A DNA stretch of 64,000 nucleotides from Lachnospiraceae bacterium (GTDB taxonomy: Bacteria > Bacillota > Clostridia > Lachnospirales > Lachnospiraceae), in NCBI GenBank assembly GCA_015057365.1, contig SVEN01000007.1, positions 1 through 64,000 on the forward strand, in the 5' to 3' direction. Below the pieces are notes generated by a model, which saw nothing but the letters and a program-made list of their open reading frames with translations, did not search any database and had not been told where the DNA came from. Below are positions 16,798 through 26,175 of the stretch, in pieces. Position 1 is the first letter of the stretch; each line of letters begins with the position of its first letter. A program made the translations under genes and the position numbers.

Positions 16798-19530
16798 ATG
16801 AAGCATGTTCTTCGATTGATTACGGTGGCGGTGGTTTTGCTTCTCGTAGTCTTTGGATTTTATGAATATAAGAGAAGTCATACAACCCGTGAGACGTATC
16901 CGGGGATAGAGGATTTGGCGGAAAAGGAACCGGAACGTAAGGTGACGTTATTGCCGATCGGCGGAGGAGATGAGACGGTTACCCGTGTGGAGAATGCTAC
17001 CGGAGGAGATAAGGCTGTTTCGAATAAGAATGAAGGCAAGACAGAAAATAAGGTGACGCCGCAGATGTTACCTACGGCCGCTCTGACTGCAACGCCTGAG
17101 CCGGCAGTAACACCGACGGTAGGACCGACTATTGTACCGATAACGGACGAGCCGATGACAGAGAAGGAACCGAAGGTGACACCGCATGTGCTGGCAGTTG
17201 AAAATCGGCCGGGCGTACAGGAGGGTTGGGGAAAAATTAAATCCTCGCTTGGGGCATCCCTTACCATGAAGAGTCTTCCGTTGCAAGGAGCCGGAAGTGT
17301 AAAGAAAGTGGATGGACAAAAAAGCACCGCAGTTATCATCTCTTCCGATATGCCGTTAAAGTTGTACGGCTTGTACGAGGGAGAACAAGGGAAGATTTAT
17401 CGTCACGTGGGAGTGACATATGTAGGAAACGAGTATTACGGTTATGTTTTAGCTGATAGAATTGAAGAGTGTGCGGAGGGGGATGTGGTACTTCCGACAC
17501 CGACTGCAACGGCAGTGCCTGATCCGACCGATGCGCCGGCATGGATGCCGACGGTAGCACCGACACCGACCGCAACGGCGGCACCGACACCGACACAGAC
17601 GCCGGTGTGGAGACCGACGACAGCACCTGCTCCGACAAACGTACCGGTGTGGATGCCGACTGCAACACCTGTACCGATAACACGACCGGTGGCAACGGCG
17701 ACACCGGTACCGACTGCGACAACGCGCCCGGTAGCAACGGCAACCCCGAGACCGACAGCGGGACCGATATGGGTGCCGACAGCAACCCCGAGACCGACCA
17801 ATGCACCGGTGTGGGTGCCGACACCAACGCCGATACCGATAGCAACAGCGACGCCTGTACCGACGCCGACAGCAACCCCTGTGCCGACAGCAACCCCTGT
17901 GCCTACGGCAACGCCGTTACCGACGCCGACAGCGACTCCTAGTCCTACGGCAACGCCGATGCCGACAGCAACCCTGGTTCCGGTTTTTGAATTGGTGACG
18001 GCCGGAGAGTATGACTATCGAGTGATTCCGGATAAGTATAATACGGGAGCAAAAGGAACGTTGACTACTGTTGGGTTGGCGGATAAAGTGGGAGGTATTA
18101 CTCTACGGGCAGGAAATAATGCTACGGTGAATGCAATAGATTTTGTTTATGGTAATGGAGATGTTTCGGGGACGATAGTGTTTGAAAACCTTGATTTTTC
18201 TGCATATCCGTTAGTATTAAATAATGCAAAAGGTGTAAATAGAAACATTCAATTAGTATTTAGGAATTGTAAGTTTTCCTCTGTTTCTTTTGAAAAGGAG
18301 GATTGCAGTATTTGGAGCGAGTTTGAGGATTGTACGTTTCGGTCGTTTTACGGTAGTAATGCGACCTTTGAACGATGTCAGTTCGGACAGTGGTGCGCGG
18401 ATGGAATGGTGCCTTTCCGGAATATCAGTGTAAATAATTGCTTTTTCTATGATATGGCAAGTGTGGCAACCGACAGTAATACGCATATAGACGGAACGCA
18501 GATTTATGGAAAAGAAGGAATTGACGCGATTAATATAGAGTATAATAATTGTCGTTTTGAGATTCCGGCAATTCCAAACACTAGTAGCTCTGCTTATGTC
18601 AATGCATGTATTATGTTGCAAATGGAGTACAGCAATGCAGATGGAATTTCGTTCAGAGATTGTATTGTAAACGGTGGAGGATACAGTATATATGCTTGGA
18701 GCAAAACAGATGCATACACAGTGCAGAATATTTATTTTGGAAATATTAAAATCGGATGTGCTGCCAAATATGGAGCAATTGATGGAAGATTATCGTCTAA
18801 TGTGAATTTAGACGAGATTACAGCGACCGATACGTTATATATCGGTTCGGTATGGAAGGAAAATGGTCGGACACATTTTAGTGTGACGAACGATACTAAT
18901 CAAGAGAGAGTATTGCTAATTTATACGGATAAGGGTGTATATGAAAGAAAAATTGCGGCGTGTCCGCTGGGTTCTGAAATGACTTCCGCAATGTCGTATA
19001 GCCGATTGCCGTTTGATCTTGATATTGTGATTCCTGAGGATTGTGGATATGCGGTTTGTTTTGATGCCACGATGCTAGGTCGTGCAAAACAGATACGATA
19101 TATGAATTGGGATGGGACGGATACTTTTCTGAGCAGGGAGGAAACCGAACAGTTTCTTTACGGAGAAGAGATGGTATTTGAATCTGGTATGTGCGGAGAG
19201 GATGTTTTTTATCGGTTTACAAATGACGGAATCCTGTATTTGGAGGGAAGTGGGGCAACATATAATTTTCATTCGGGGAAACCCGCTCCATGGAATGAAT
19301 ATGCTTCTCTGATAAAAGAAATTAGAGTTGGGGAAGGCATTACAAAATTAGGTGATCAGTTATTTCGAAATGATTGTGCAGTGAGGAAGGTTATCTTGCC
19401 GGAAACGTTAACCAGTATAGGTAAATATACATTTGGAGGATGTTTTTATCTTTTGAATATTAATCTTCCGAGTTCTATACAGAATGTAAATGATGCAGCA
19501 TTTTTACCATGGGTACAGATTAATTACTAG
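16798..19530 (+). CDS. Membrane-anchored Pro/Thr-repeat surface protein, paralogue of the 7610-10123 product
   Basis: Protein of 910 residues. An N-terminal hydrophobic segment (about 5-23) without a clear signal-peptidase site suggests a membrane anchor. Residues about 150-230 contain a beta-rich, SH3-like segment (PLKLYGLYEGEQGKIYRHVG) absent from the paralogue. A Pro/Thr-rich stalk follows (about 231-392; units such as ATPVPT and APVWVPT). The remainder closely matches the paralogue: FRNCKFSSVS, NACIMLQMEYSNA, NGGGYSIYAWSK, LYIGSVWKENG, and an LRR_5/BspA-like tail (LPETLTSIGKYTFGGC). Unlike its paralogue it has no c-di-GMP aptamer upstream and lies behind the rhamnose genes. Likely a wall-spanning adhesin or glycan-binding protein; this is inference. 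Confidence 0.82.
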   Translation: MKHVLRLITVAVVLLLVVFGFYEYKRSHTTRETYPGIEDLAEKEPERKVTLLPIGGGDETVTRVENATGGDKAVSNKNEGKTENKVTPQMLPTAALTATPEPAVTPTVGPTIVPITDEPMTEKEPKVTPHVLAVENRPGVQEGWGKIKSSLGASLTMKSLPLQGAGSVKKVDGQKSTAVIISSDMPLKLYGLYEGEQGKIYRHVGVTYVGNEYYGYVLADRIEECAEGDVVLPTPTATAVPDPTDAPAWMPTVAPTPTATAAPTPTQTPVWRPTTAPAPTNVPVWMPTATPVPITRPVATATPVPTATTRPVATATPRPTAGPIWVPTATPRPTNAPVWVPTPTPIPIATATPVPTPTATPVPTATPVPTATPLPTPTATPSPTATPMPTATLVPVFELVTAGEYDYRVIPDKYNTGAKGTLTTVGLADKVGGITLRAGNNATVNAIDFVYGNGDVSGTIVFENLDFSAYPLVLNNAKGVNRNIQLVFRNCKFSSVSFEKEDCSIWSEFEDCTFRSFYGSNATFERCQFGQWCADGMVPFRNISVNNCFFYDMASVATDSNTHIDGTQIYGKEGIDAINIEYNNCRFEIPAIPNTSSSAYVNACIMLQMEYSNADGISFRDCIVNGGGYSIYAWSKTDAYTVQNIYFGNIKIGCAAKYGAIDGRLSSNVNLDEITATDTLYIGSVWKENGRTHFSVTNDTNQERVLLIYTDKGVYERKIAACPLGSEMTSAMSYSRLPFDLDIVIPEDCGYAVCFDATMLGRAKQIRYMNWDGTDTFLSREETEQFLYGEEMVFESGMCGEDVFYRFTNDGILYLEGSGATYNFHSGKPAPWNEYASLIKEIRVGEGITKLGDQLFRNDCAVRKVILPETLTSIGKYTFGGCFYLLNINLPSSIQNVNDAAFLPWVQINY
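17490..17975 (+). repeat. In-frame Pro-Thr-rich degenerate repeat tract
   Basis: Degenerate units of 18-30 bp encode PTATPVPTATP and longer PVWVPTATPRPT variants inside the paralogous surface protein gene. More diverged than the tract at 7817-8450. Confidence 0.85.
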
Positions 19531-19579
19531 TAAAATATAGAGTTTTCTACTATAAGGTATGTTGGAAAGGAGGGATAAT

Positions 19580-20935
19580 ATGAAGCCATATTCTGGAAAA
19601 GAGAGAATTTATCAAGAACCATATGAACCGGAATTAAGGAATTTGAAGTTTTTGTTTGGAATATACGCTTTCTTTATTATTTCCTCCATTGTTATGCCAC
19701 AATATTTTGGAATACATCTGGGATATGACATTACGTGTGTGCGATTTGTGAATATGCTATTTATAATCTATATGTGCGCCAACCCGAAGATCTTGACACA
19801 TTTTATACAGACAACACTGCGGTGTGAGATTTTTTATCCGTTGTGCTTATATTTGGCGGTGGCTGGTTACACGATGGTGCTTAGAGTAAACATAAATGCC
19901 TTCTTTTTGGTTTTTTTTGAGATTTTTTCTTTGTTTATGATGGTATACGGAATACGCTACGTTGTGGGATATAAGCGTACAATAAAGTGGATAATTGGCT
20001 GTGCATATTTTCTATGTGGTTATGGATTGGTGGAGTTTGCATGTGGAAAATCCTTGTTTGTACAGTTCCTTAAGACCATGCCGGCTGATGTGGTAAGTAC
20101 ATATCGGTCAGGCTATTATCGAATTATGGGGCCATGTGGACATGCATTAGGATATGGATTGGTTTTACTTTTGTTTATTGCAATTGCTTGTATCGATTTA
20201 GATAAAAATACGATTTATGTATTTAAACATCCGATATTAATGGCGCTAATTTTTATTAATGTGTTCTTGACTGGGTCGCGTTCTACACTTGGAATTGCAG
20301 TGCTGGAATTGATATTGCTAATTATTTTTAGTACTCGAGAAGATACTGCGAAGTCACTATATTATTTGGGAATGGCAATAGTATGCTTTATTGCTTTTTT
20401 GCTATTATTTTATAGTACCGGAGTAGGACAGTATTTGATGGGGCAGATTACAAGTGTAATGGATGAGTTTCTTGATACTGATTATGCAGCAAAATTTGGT
20501 GTACAGACAGAACGGTTGAAGAATAGTGGAGAATATAGAAAGGCTTTGCCAAAGATTTTTAAATTAGACTGGCTTAATCCTTTGGTGGGACGAGGGAAGT
20601 CGTTCGGTGGAGCGGAGATTGATGGTATTTATATTCATTCCATAGATAACTATTATGTGTTGCAATATATTAAATATGCGTATCCAGGGTTAGTTGCATA
20701 CTGCCTCTTTATGTTGGTGCTACTTGTTGATTTGATACGTCGAATTATGCAAAAAGTATCAGAGGTGTCTGCAGTGACAAAGGCAGTATTTATAGGAGTA
20801 GTTGTTTATTTTGTAAATCTTTGGTGGGTAGATGCACTACAGACCTTGAAATATGTATACATAGTAATTGCAATATTCTACGCGGCACGATTTGAAGAAC
20901 AAGACAGAAAAGCAAAAAGTAGTGAGGTGACTTAA
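19580..20935 (+). CDS. O-antigen ligase/Wzy-like polysaccharide polymerase
   Basis: Polytopic membrane protein of 451 residues with about ten hydrophobic segments. A large extracytoplasmic loop between about residues 290 and 365 precedes the last membrane segments, as in Wzy/WaaL proteins. The motif GSRSTLGIAVLELILLI resembles the conserved (T/G)xSRG..L region of that family. ATG 19580 follows AAAGGAGGG; ATG 19559 has no RBS. It would join repeat units of the polysaccharide on the outer face. It opens the AT-rich glycan block and abuts the CpsD-like gene by 1 bp. Confidence 0.82.
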   Translation: MKPYSGKERIYQEPYEPELRNLKFLFGIYAFFIISSIVMPQYFGIHLGYDITCVRFVNMLFIIYMCANPKILTHFIQTTLRCEIFYPLCLYLAVAGYTMVLRVNINAFFLVFFEIFSLFMMVYGIRYVVGYKRTIKWIIGCAYFLCGYGLVEFACGKSLFVQFLKTMPADVVSTYRSGYYRIMGPCGHALGYGLVLLLFIAIACIDLDKNTIYVFKHPILMALIFINVFLTGSRSTLGIAVLELILLIIFSTREDTAKSLYYLGMAIVCFIAFLLLFYSTGVGQYLMGQITSVMDEFLDTDYAAKFGVQTERLKNSGEYRKALPKIFKLDWLNPLVGRGKSFGGAEIDGIYIHSIDNYYVLQYIKYAYPGLVAYCLFMLVLLVDLIRRIMQKVSEVSAVTKAVFIGVVVYFVNLWWVDALQTLKYVYIVIAIFYAARFEEQDRKAKSSEVT

Positions 20936-20936
20936 A

Positions 20937-21731
20937 ATGGCAGAGAAGAAAAACATGATTAATTTGTATGCAAAGGAGGAGCAAATCGTAAATGCTGCTA
21001 TTGATAAAATCGTAGTGGATTTATTTAATAAGCGAGACAGAGAGCAGAAAAGTCAGGTGATTGTACTGACCGGTTGTTCTCCGGTGGCGGGAACTACCTA
21101 TACCAGTATTGCATTAGGTATTGCTATGGCAAACAGTAAAAGAAAGACGCTGGTCATCGATTGTGATGTACGTAAGGCAATTAAGTATAAAAAGTTAAAT
21201 GAAGAGGCAACCTCTGGATTGGCGGATTATTTGCTGGATGATATATCTACGGTAGAAGATGTGATTTACGATACTAATATTGAGAATTTGTCTTATATGC
21301 CGTGTGGAGAGTATTCCGATCATTTTACCAGAGTACTGTGCTCCCCTAACATGAGCAACTTGATTGCAAAGGTGAGGGAGAAGTATGAGTGTATTCTTCT
21401 GGATGTTCCGTCCATTTCCGTTGTTCCGGATGCACAGGTTTTGTTTCCGGAAGTGGATGGTATTATTTTGTTGTCTGCATTGGGAGAAACCAGAAAGAAG
21501 CAGATTAAGGAAGCAAAGATGCGCATTGCACCTTTTGCCGAAAAGTATTACGGAATGATTGTAAATAAGATTCCGATGGATGTATACCGGCAGAATGTGA
21601 AGGACTACAATTACTACTTTGTGAACAAAAAGGGAGAGCAAAAGTTCCATAAGAGCGAGGGGTATCAGAAATACAAGAGGAGAAAGGCTCATAACAGACA
21701 GGAGGCGGGAAAGAATGAAAAAAATGCTTAG
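20937..21731 (+). CDS. CpsD/CapB-like BY-kinase homologue with degenerate Walker A
   Basis: MinD/BY-kinase-like protein of 264 residues. In bacterial tyrosine kinases such proteins control polysaccharide chain length with a Wzz partner. The Walker A' motif (TLVIDCDVRKA) and Walker B (CILLDVPSI) are present. The P-loop, however, reads GCSPVAGTTYTS where the family has a GK(S/T), so the ATP-binding lysine is missing. A tyrosine-rich C-terminus (NYYFVNKK, EGYQKYKRRK) is retained. It may be a pseudokinase that only scaffolds. Overlaps the next gene by 17 bp; the Wzz-like partner is at 22682. Confidence 0.8.
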   Translation: MAEKKNMINLYAKEEQIVNAAIDKIVVDLFNKRDREQKSQVIVLTGCSPVAGTTYTSIALGIAMANSKRKTLVIDCDVRKAIKYKKLNEEATSGLADYLLDDISTVEDVIYDTNIENLSYMPCGEYSDHFTRVLCSPNMSNLIAKVREKYECILLDVPSISVVPDAQVLFPEVDGIILLSALGETRKKQIKEAKMRIAPFAEKYYGMIVNKIPMDVYRQNVKDYNYYFVNKKGEQKFHKSEGYQKYKRRKAHNRQEAGKNEKNA

Positions 21732-22668
21732 ATATGGAATCAGACTGGCTTGTTTGCTGTTTGTGTTTTGTATGGGGGTATGGGGTACCCCGAATGACCT
21801 GAATTATGTGCGAGCGGATGAGGAAGAGGCAGAGGTGACCTTATCGCCGGAGCAACTGGAGGAGGCTCCGTTTATCGTAGTGGAGAAGTATAAACTTAGT
21901 CATGAGAGAATTGTTCCGGGCATGGGGTTTACTTTGACGTTACATATAAAGAATAATAGTGTATATAGAACGATGCACCAGGTGTTATTAGATGTTTCCA
22001 ATCCGGTTGGTGTAACGCCGGTGTACGGAACCGTGACCCAGCTCTATTTAGGAGATATGAAGCCGGGAGAGAGCAGAGAGGTTTCCTTTGCGTATGATGC
22101 ATGGTCTTCTATTAATACTTCGGCGTTATCCTTTAATGTTTCCTTGGTGGCTGCCGGGAAAACTAATCGTGTAGAGGTAAGAGTGCCAACCGGTTTGGAT
22201 AATATTTTCCACGTAATGGCGGTGAACGGAGCAAACAAGGTATATGTAGGGGACAAGACATCTGTGTCGGTAAATTTCCGGGTGTTGGGTGATGAAAACG
22301 TAAGTAATGTTGTATTGCGTGTGGATTGTGACGGAGAAACCGTAGGAACCAGCCAGGTGGGTAGCCTGATTGCCGGAACTACAAAGACCCAGAGCGTTTC
22401 CTTCCAAATGTCCCGTGTGGGAAGCTATACGGCAGAGTTTTATATGGAGTACCTCGGGGCAGACGGACAGACGAAATCCGAGTTTTTGGGAACGAAGGAA
22501 TTTGAAGTGCAACAAATGGAAAATGAGAATCCGAGTACCACGTTGCCGAAAGATCCGGTAACGGAGCCGGAACCGGACGATACTAACGCATTTCTTTTGG
22601 CTTTAAGTGGTGTGTTGATTCTTTTGATTTTCATTGTTTCGGCAATTATACTGAAAAAGAAGAGATAA
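21715..22668 (+). CDS. Secreted CARDB-like protein with C-terminal membrane anchor
   Basis: Protein of 317 residues. A signal peptide (about 1-31) is followed by two Ig-like beta domains resembling CARDB/NEW3 domains (IVPGMGFTLTLHIKNNSVYR, then VYVGDKTSVSVNFRV). A short Pro-rich linker and a C-terminal hydrophobic helix with a basic end (ALSGVLILLIFIVSAIILKKKR) follow. Topology puts the beta domains outside. It is cotranscribed between the CpsD-like and Wzz-like genes, so a role in organising the polymer-export complex is possible. No enzyme motif is visible. Confidence 0.7.
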   Translation: MKKMLRYGIRLACLLFVFCMGVWGTPNDLNYVRADEEEAEVTLSPEQLEEAPFIVVEKYKLSHERIVPGMGFTLTLHIKNNSVYRTMHQVLLDVSNPVGVTPVYGTVTQLYLGDMKPGESREVSFAYDAWSSINTSALSFNVSLVAAGKTNRVEVRVPTGLDNIFHVMAVNGANKVYVGDKTSVSVNFRVLGDENVSNVVLRVDCDGETVGTSQVGSLIAGTTKTQSVSFQMSRVGSYTAEFYMEYLGADGQTKSEFLGTKEFEVQQMENENPSTTLPKDPVTEPEPDDTNAFLLALSGVLILLIFIVSAIILKKKR

Positions 22669-22681
22669 GGAGGAAGCGTAA

Positions 22682-23401
22682 ATGAACGTAGATATTCGAG
22701 AATTGGAAGTAGCAGATTACGACTTGCTCGAAAATATTAAAACAGCGTTTTATCGATTGTGGAAGTTTAAACTGGTAGTGGCGCTGATGACATTGGTAGG
22801 TTTCTTGGGATCTTTGATCTATATCAGTATTGTGGGAATCAGTGTGCAGTACTATTCTTCTGCTACCATTTACAGTATGGTGTATGGTTCCTATCAGGAT
22901 TCTACCTACGGTGTAACCGTGATGAATACCTACTCATCATTACTTGGTAGTACCAATGTGTGTGAGCGTGCCGCAGTATCGTTACAGGAGCAGGGAATTA
23001 CGGGAAGCATGTTAAAGAGCATGGTATCCAGCGGACGGATTTATCTGAGCGGTGCCAGTACGAATTCCAAATCCTACGGCTATAAGCTGACGTTGGTAAC
23101 GAGGAACAGTACGCCGGATTATGTAGTGGATATTTCTAACGCGATGTCACGAGCGTTCGCGGATGAAATTAACGATTTGTTGGGAAGTAAGACGTTGCAG
23201 GTCGTAGATAGTGCGGTAAAGGTATCTTCGTCAAAGACCATAAGTGCCCCGCTTATTATTGCATTGTTCGGTGCGGTGGCTTTTATGTTGACTTGTGGGG
23301 TGATTTTTATCAAGGAGTTTTTCTCCGCTAGAGTATATAGTGTGGCCCAGTGTGAGAACCGGAAGGAATTAGTGCTTGGCATGATACCGTATCATAAATA
23401 G
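22682..23401 (+). CDS. Wzz/CpsC-like chain-length determinant
   Basis: Membrane protein of 239 residues with two transmembrane segments (about 35-58 and 195-218) bracketing an extracytoplasmic region of about 135 residues, the layout of Wzz/CpsC proteins. The N-terminal cytoplasmic helix NIKTAFYRLWKFKLVVALM and the C-terminal IIALFGAVAFMLTCGVIFIK are typical. No kinase domain is fused. It probably partners the CpsD-like protein at 20937, separated only by the CARDB-like gene. Confidence 0.8.
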   Translation: MNVDIRELEVADYDLLENIKTAFYRLWKFKLVVALMTLVGFLGSLIYISIVGISVQYYSSATIYSMVYGSYQDSTYGVTVMNTYSSLLGSTNVCERAAVSLQEQGITGSMLKSMVSSGRIYLSGASTNSKSYGYKLTLVTRNSTPDYVVDISNAMSRAFADEINDLLGSKTLQVVDSAVKVSSSKTISAPLIIALFGAVAFMLTCGVIFIKEFFSARVYSVAQCENRKELVLGMIPYHK

Positions 23402-23419
23402 AGTGTAAGGATAAAGGGT

Positions 23420-23884
23420 ATGAAACAGTTAAAGATTATATTTGCAGCTTCTTCCGGAGGACATTTGGAACAGCTTTTGATGCTAAAGCCTCTGATGGAG
23501 AAGTATGACAGTGTGTTTGTGACGGAAAAAACAGAATATAACGTAGGAAAAACAGACGTAAAGACCTATTATCTTTCCCAGATTAACCGGAAGGAGCTTC
23601 TGTTTTTGCCAAAGTTAATCGGAAACACCTTTCGCTCGTTGCGGATTATCATCAAGGAGCGTCCGAAGGTAATGATAACCACGGGAGTGTTGGCGATTGT
23701 ACCGTTGGCACTGCTTATGAAGCTTTTTGGAGGAAAGCTGATTTACTTAGAGTCTTTTGCAAAAGTAACCTCTAAGACCTTAAGCGGAAAGCTTTTGTAC
23801 CGTTTTGCGGACCAATTCTATGTGCAGTGGGAAGAAATGTTAAAGCTGTATCCGAATGCCATTTATAAAGGAGGGATTTACTGA
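23420..23884 (+). CDS. Alg14/PssD-like glycosyltransferase subunit
   Basis: Protein of 154 residues matching the membrane-docking half of the two-part Alg13/Alg14 (Cps14F/Cps14G) glycosyltransferases. It begins KIIFAASSGGHLEQLLML, a hallmark of the family, and contains the hydrophobic docking stretch MITTGVLAIVPLALLMK. Its TGA overlaps the ATG of the Alg13-like gene (TGATG at 23882-23886), a translationally coupled pair. Together they transfer a sugar from a nucleotide donor to a lipid-linked intermediate. Confidence 0.9.
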   Translation: MKQLKIIFAASSGGHLEQLLMLKPLMEKYDSVFVTEKTEYNVGKTDVKTYYLSQINRKELLFLPKLIGNTFRSLRIIIKERPKVMITTGVLAIVPLALLMKLFGGKLIYLESFAKVTSKTLSGKLLYRFADQFYVQWEEMLKLYPNAIYKGGIY

Positions 23885-24366
23885 TGATTTTTGTGACATT
23901 GGGTTCCCAGAAGTTTCAGTTTGACCGCCTTTTGCAGAAATTGGATGAACTGGTGGAACGGGGTGTGATTACGGAGGAGATTACGGCGCAAATCGGTGCC
24001 AGTACCTACCTCCCGAAGCATTATGAGTATGTACGGTTTATGGACCGGGAGCAGTTTGCAGCTACCATGGACCGGTGTGACATTGTGGTGACGCACGGCG
24101 GAACGGGTGTCATTATTACGGCGGTAAAGAAGGGAAAGAAGGTCATTGCAGTGCCTCGTCTGGCAAAGTATAAGGAGCATGTGGATGACCATCAGTTGCA
24201 GTTACTGCATCAGTTTGATGAGTTACAGATTATCTGCGCTTGCTACGAACTGGAGAATTTTGAGACGGAGTATCGTGATATCCGTAATAAGCAGTTCCGG
24301 CCGTATGTGTCCAATACGCATGTGATAATTGAGTCGATTGAGGAGTATTTGGGAAGTTTGAAGTAA
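23884..24366 (+). CDS. Alg13/PssE-like glycosyltransferase catalytic subunit
   Basis: Protein of 160 residues, the donor-binding half of the Alg13/14-type enzyme. It begins MIFVTLGSQKFQFDRLL and has the UDP-sugar-binding DIVVTHGGTGVIITAV and KYKEHVDDHQLQLL. Length is normal for stand-alone Alg13-like subunits. It overlaps the Alg14-like gene by one base. Confidence 0.9.
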   Translation: MIFVTLGSQKFQFDRLLQKLDELVERGVITEEITAQIGASTYLPKHYEYVRFMDREQFAATMDRCDIVVTHGGTGVIITAVKKGKKVIAVPRLAKYKEHVDDHQLQLLHQFDELQIICACYELENFETEYRDIRNKQFRPYVSNTHVIIESIEEYLGSLK

Positions 24367-24378
24367 AGGGTATGAAAG

Positions 24379-25179
24379 ATGATAAGTAAGATAAAAAGAA
24401 TTGTTAGGAAATATAGGGAATACTTATATACTAAGATTAAGATTTTAAAAGAGCAAAAAATTTTTCGTTATAAAGGTGTAAAGGTTAAGTATATACTAAA
24501 AGAGGCTGACGGAGCGGATACACTGGCAGTTGTATTTAGTGCGTGTACCAGAAAGGGATTACGTGCCAGATATAATTATGTGAAGACTTTAGACGGTATG
24601 AAATGTAACCGTTTGTACATTCTGGATGATTATGCAAAAGACCATAGAGGCTCTTACTATATCGGAGGGAACTTCAAGTTTGATGAAGAGGCGGCAACAA
24701 GAGCGTTAATTCAGAAAATGATGGAAGATTTGAAACCGGTGAAAATTGTATTCTGTGGGTCCAGCAAAGGTGGATATGCGGCACTTAATTTCGGAACAGA
24801 GTTTCCGAATGCAATTATGATTGTGGGTGCACCGCAATATTTTCTGAAGACGTACCTTTTGGAACACAAAAATTTTCATACAATAAAGCATATTTTGGGA
24901 GAGCGTACGGAGGAAAAGGATACAGTACTAGAGTTTTATTTGAAAAATAAATTGCGAAAGAACAAGAATATACAGTCTCAGACCGTGTATTTTCATTTTT
25001 CTGATAAAGAGCATACTTATGAAGAGCATATTGTACATATGTTGAAGGATATGGAAGAAATGGACTATCGTGTGGAAAAGGATATTGCAAACTATACCAA
25101 TCATTCGGATGTGAGCTATTATTTCCCGGATTTTCTTAAGAAAAATTTAGCAACGATTATTGAGATGCAGAATAAGTAG
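24379..25179 (+). CDS. Putative alpha/beta-hydrolase-fold protein of the glycan cluster
   Basis: Protein of 266 residues. The nucleophile elbow GSSKGGYAALNFG (Gly-x-Ser-x-Gly) follows a beta strand (KIVFC), as in alpha/beta hydrolases. A candidate catalytic His lies in YTNHSDVSYYFPDFL near the C-terminus. No signal peptide or membrane helix. In polysaccharide clusters such proteins are often acyl-esterases or acyltransferase-like; which one applies here cannot be told. AT-rich like its neighbours. Confidence 0.6.
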   Translation: MISKIKRIVRKYREYLYTKIKILKEQKIFRYKGVKVKYILKEADGADTLAVVFSACTRKGLRARYNYVKTLDGMKCNRLYILDDYAKDHRGSYYIGGNFKFDEEAATRALIQKMMEDLKPVKIVFCGSSKGGYAALNFGTEFPNAIMIVGAPQYFLKTYLLEHKNFHTIKHILGERTEEKDTVLEFYLKNKLRKNKNIQSQTVYFHFSDKEHTYEEHIVHMLKDMEEMDYRVEKDIANYTNHSDVSYYFPDFLKKNLATIIEMQNK

Positions 25180-25188
25180 GTAGAGACT

Positions 25189-26175
25189 ATGAAGAAAGTA
25201 AGTATAATTGTTCCGGTGTACAATTCGCAAGTGTATTTGAAAGAGTGCGCGGATTCTTTAGTAAATCAGACATTGGAAGATATAGAAATTATTTTTGTAA
25301 ATGATGGTTCGACGGACGGATCCTTAGAGATTTTAGAAGATTACAAGCAGAGATATCCGGAAAAAGTGGTGGTGAAATCAAAAGAGAACGGAGGACAAGC
25401 TACGGCCAGAAATTGGGGCATTGAGCTTGCAAAGGGTGAGTATATCGGTTTTGTAGATTCGGATGATTCTGTAGATTGTACCATGTTTAGAAAACTGTAT
25501 GAAACAGCAAAAAAGACCGGAAGTGACTTTGCGGAATGCGAATACATGTATCTTCGAGTGGATTCGGAAGGAAATAAGAAGGAGATTGTATCTTACGGCA
25601 ATGTGAGAGACTACAAGTCTAAGAGTGAGATGTTTATTGATCCGCTTGTTTCGCCGTGGAATAAGATTTTTAAGGCAGACATTTTAAAGCAAAATATAAT
25701 CAGGTTTCCGGAAGGGGTTATTTACGAAGATACTGCTTTTTTTATTAAATCCATTCCATATATAAAAAAAACATGCTTTGTACCAGGGAAAATGGTATAT
25801 CATTATTTATGGCCTACGTCCACGATGAATGCGAATAAAGCGAAGCGGGTGGGGGATATCTTTGAAGTGCTCTCTGATATTATAGGATTTTATGATAATA
25901 ATAATTTTAGAGAGAAATACAAGAACGAGTTAGAGTATTTTTGTGTAAAGATATTGTTGTGCAGTTCTTTAAATCGGGTAGCACAAGTAAAGGATACGAG
26001 ACTACGTAGAGAGTTTATTCGTAAGACGAAGGGGATGATTGCAAATTATTTTCCGAGGTATAGAAAAAATGCGTATTTTAAGAGGGGAAAGACCGGATTG
26101 TATATGAGATGCATAAATTCGGTTTCTATGCCAATAGTGATTATGTTGATGAGAATTAAAGGAATGATACGATGA
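25189..26175 (+). CDS. Family 2 glycosyltransferase
   Basis: GT-A fold inverting glycosyltransferase of 328 residues. The N-terminus VSIIVPVYNSQVYLKECADS, then FVNDGSTDGS and GFVDSDDSVD (DxD metal/nucleotide-sugar site), define the GT2 family (EpsJ/CpsI-like). The C-terminal third has basic and hydrophobic segments likely for membrane association. Stop overlaps the start of the next gene (ATGA at 26172). Sugar specificity unknown. Confidence 0.92.
   Translation: MKKVSIIVPVYNSQVYLKECADSLVNQTLEDIEIIFVNDGSTDGSLEILEDYKQRYPEKVVVKSKENGGQATARNWGIELAKGEYIGFVDSDDSVDCTMFRKLYETAKKTGSDFAECEYMYLRVDSEGNKKEIVSYGNVRDYKSKSEMFIDPLVSPWNKIFKADILKQNIIRFPEGVIYEDTAFFIKSIPYIKKTCFVPGKMVYHYLWPTSTMNANKAKRVGDIFEVLSDIIGFYDNNNFREKYKNELEYFCVKILLCSSLNRVAQVKDTRLRREFIRKTKGMIANYFPRYRKNAYFKRGKTGLYMRCINSVSMPIVIMLMRIKGMIR

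Noticed and set aside
17336-17942. ORFs in other frames within the second Pro/Thr tract
   Set aside because: Low-complexity shadows of the real frame of the 16798-19530 gene.
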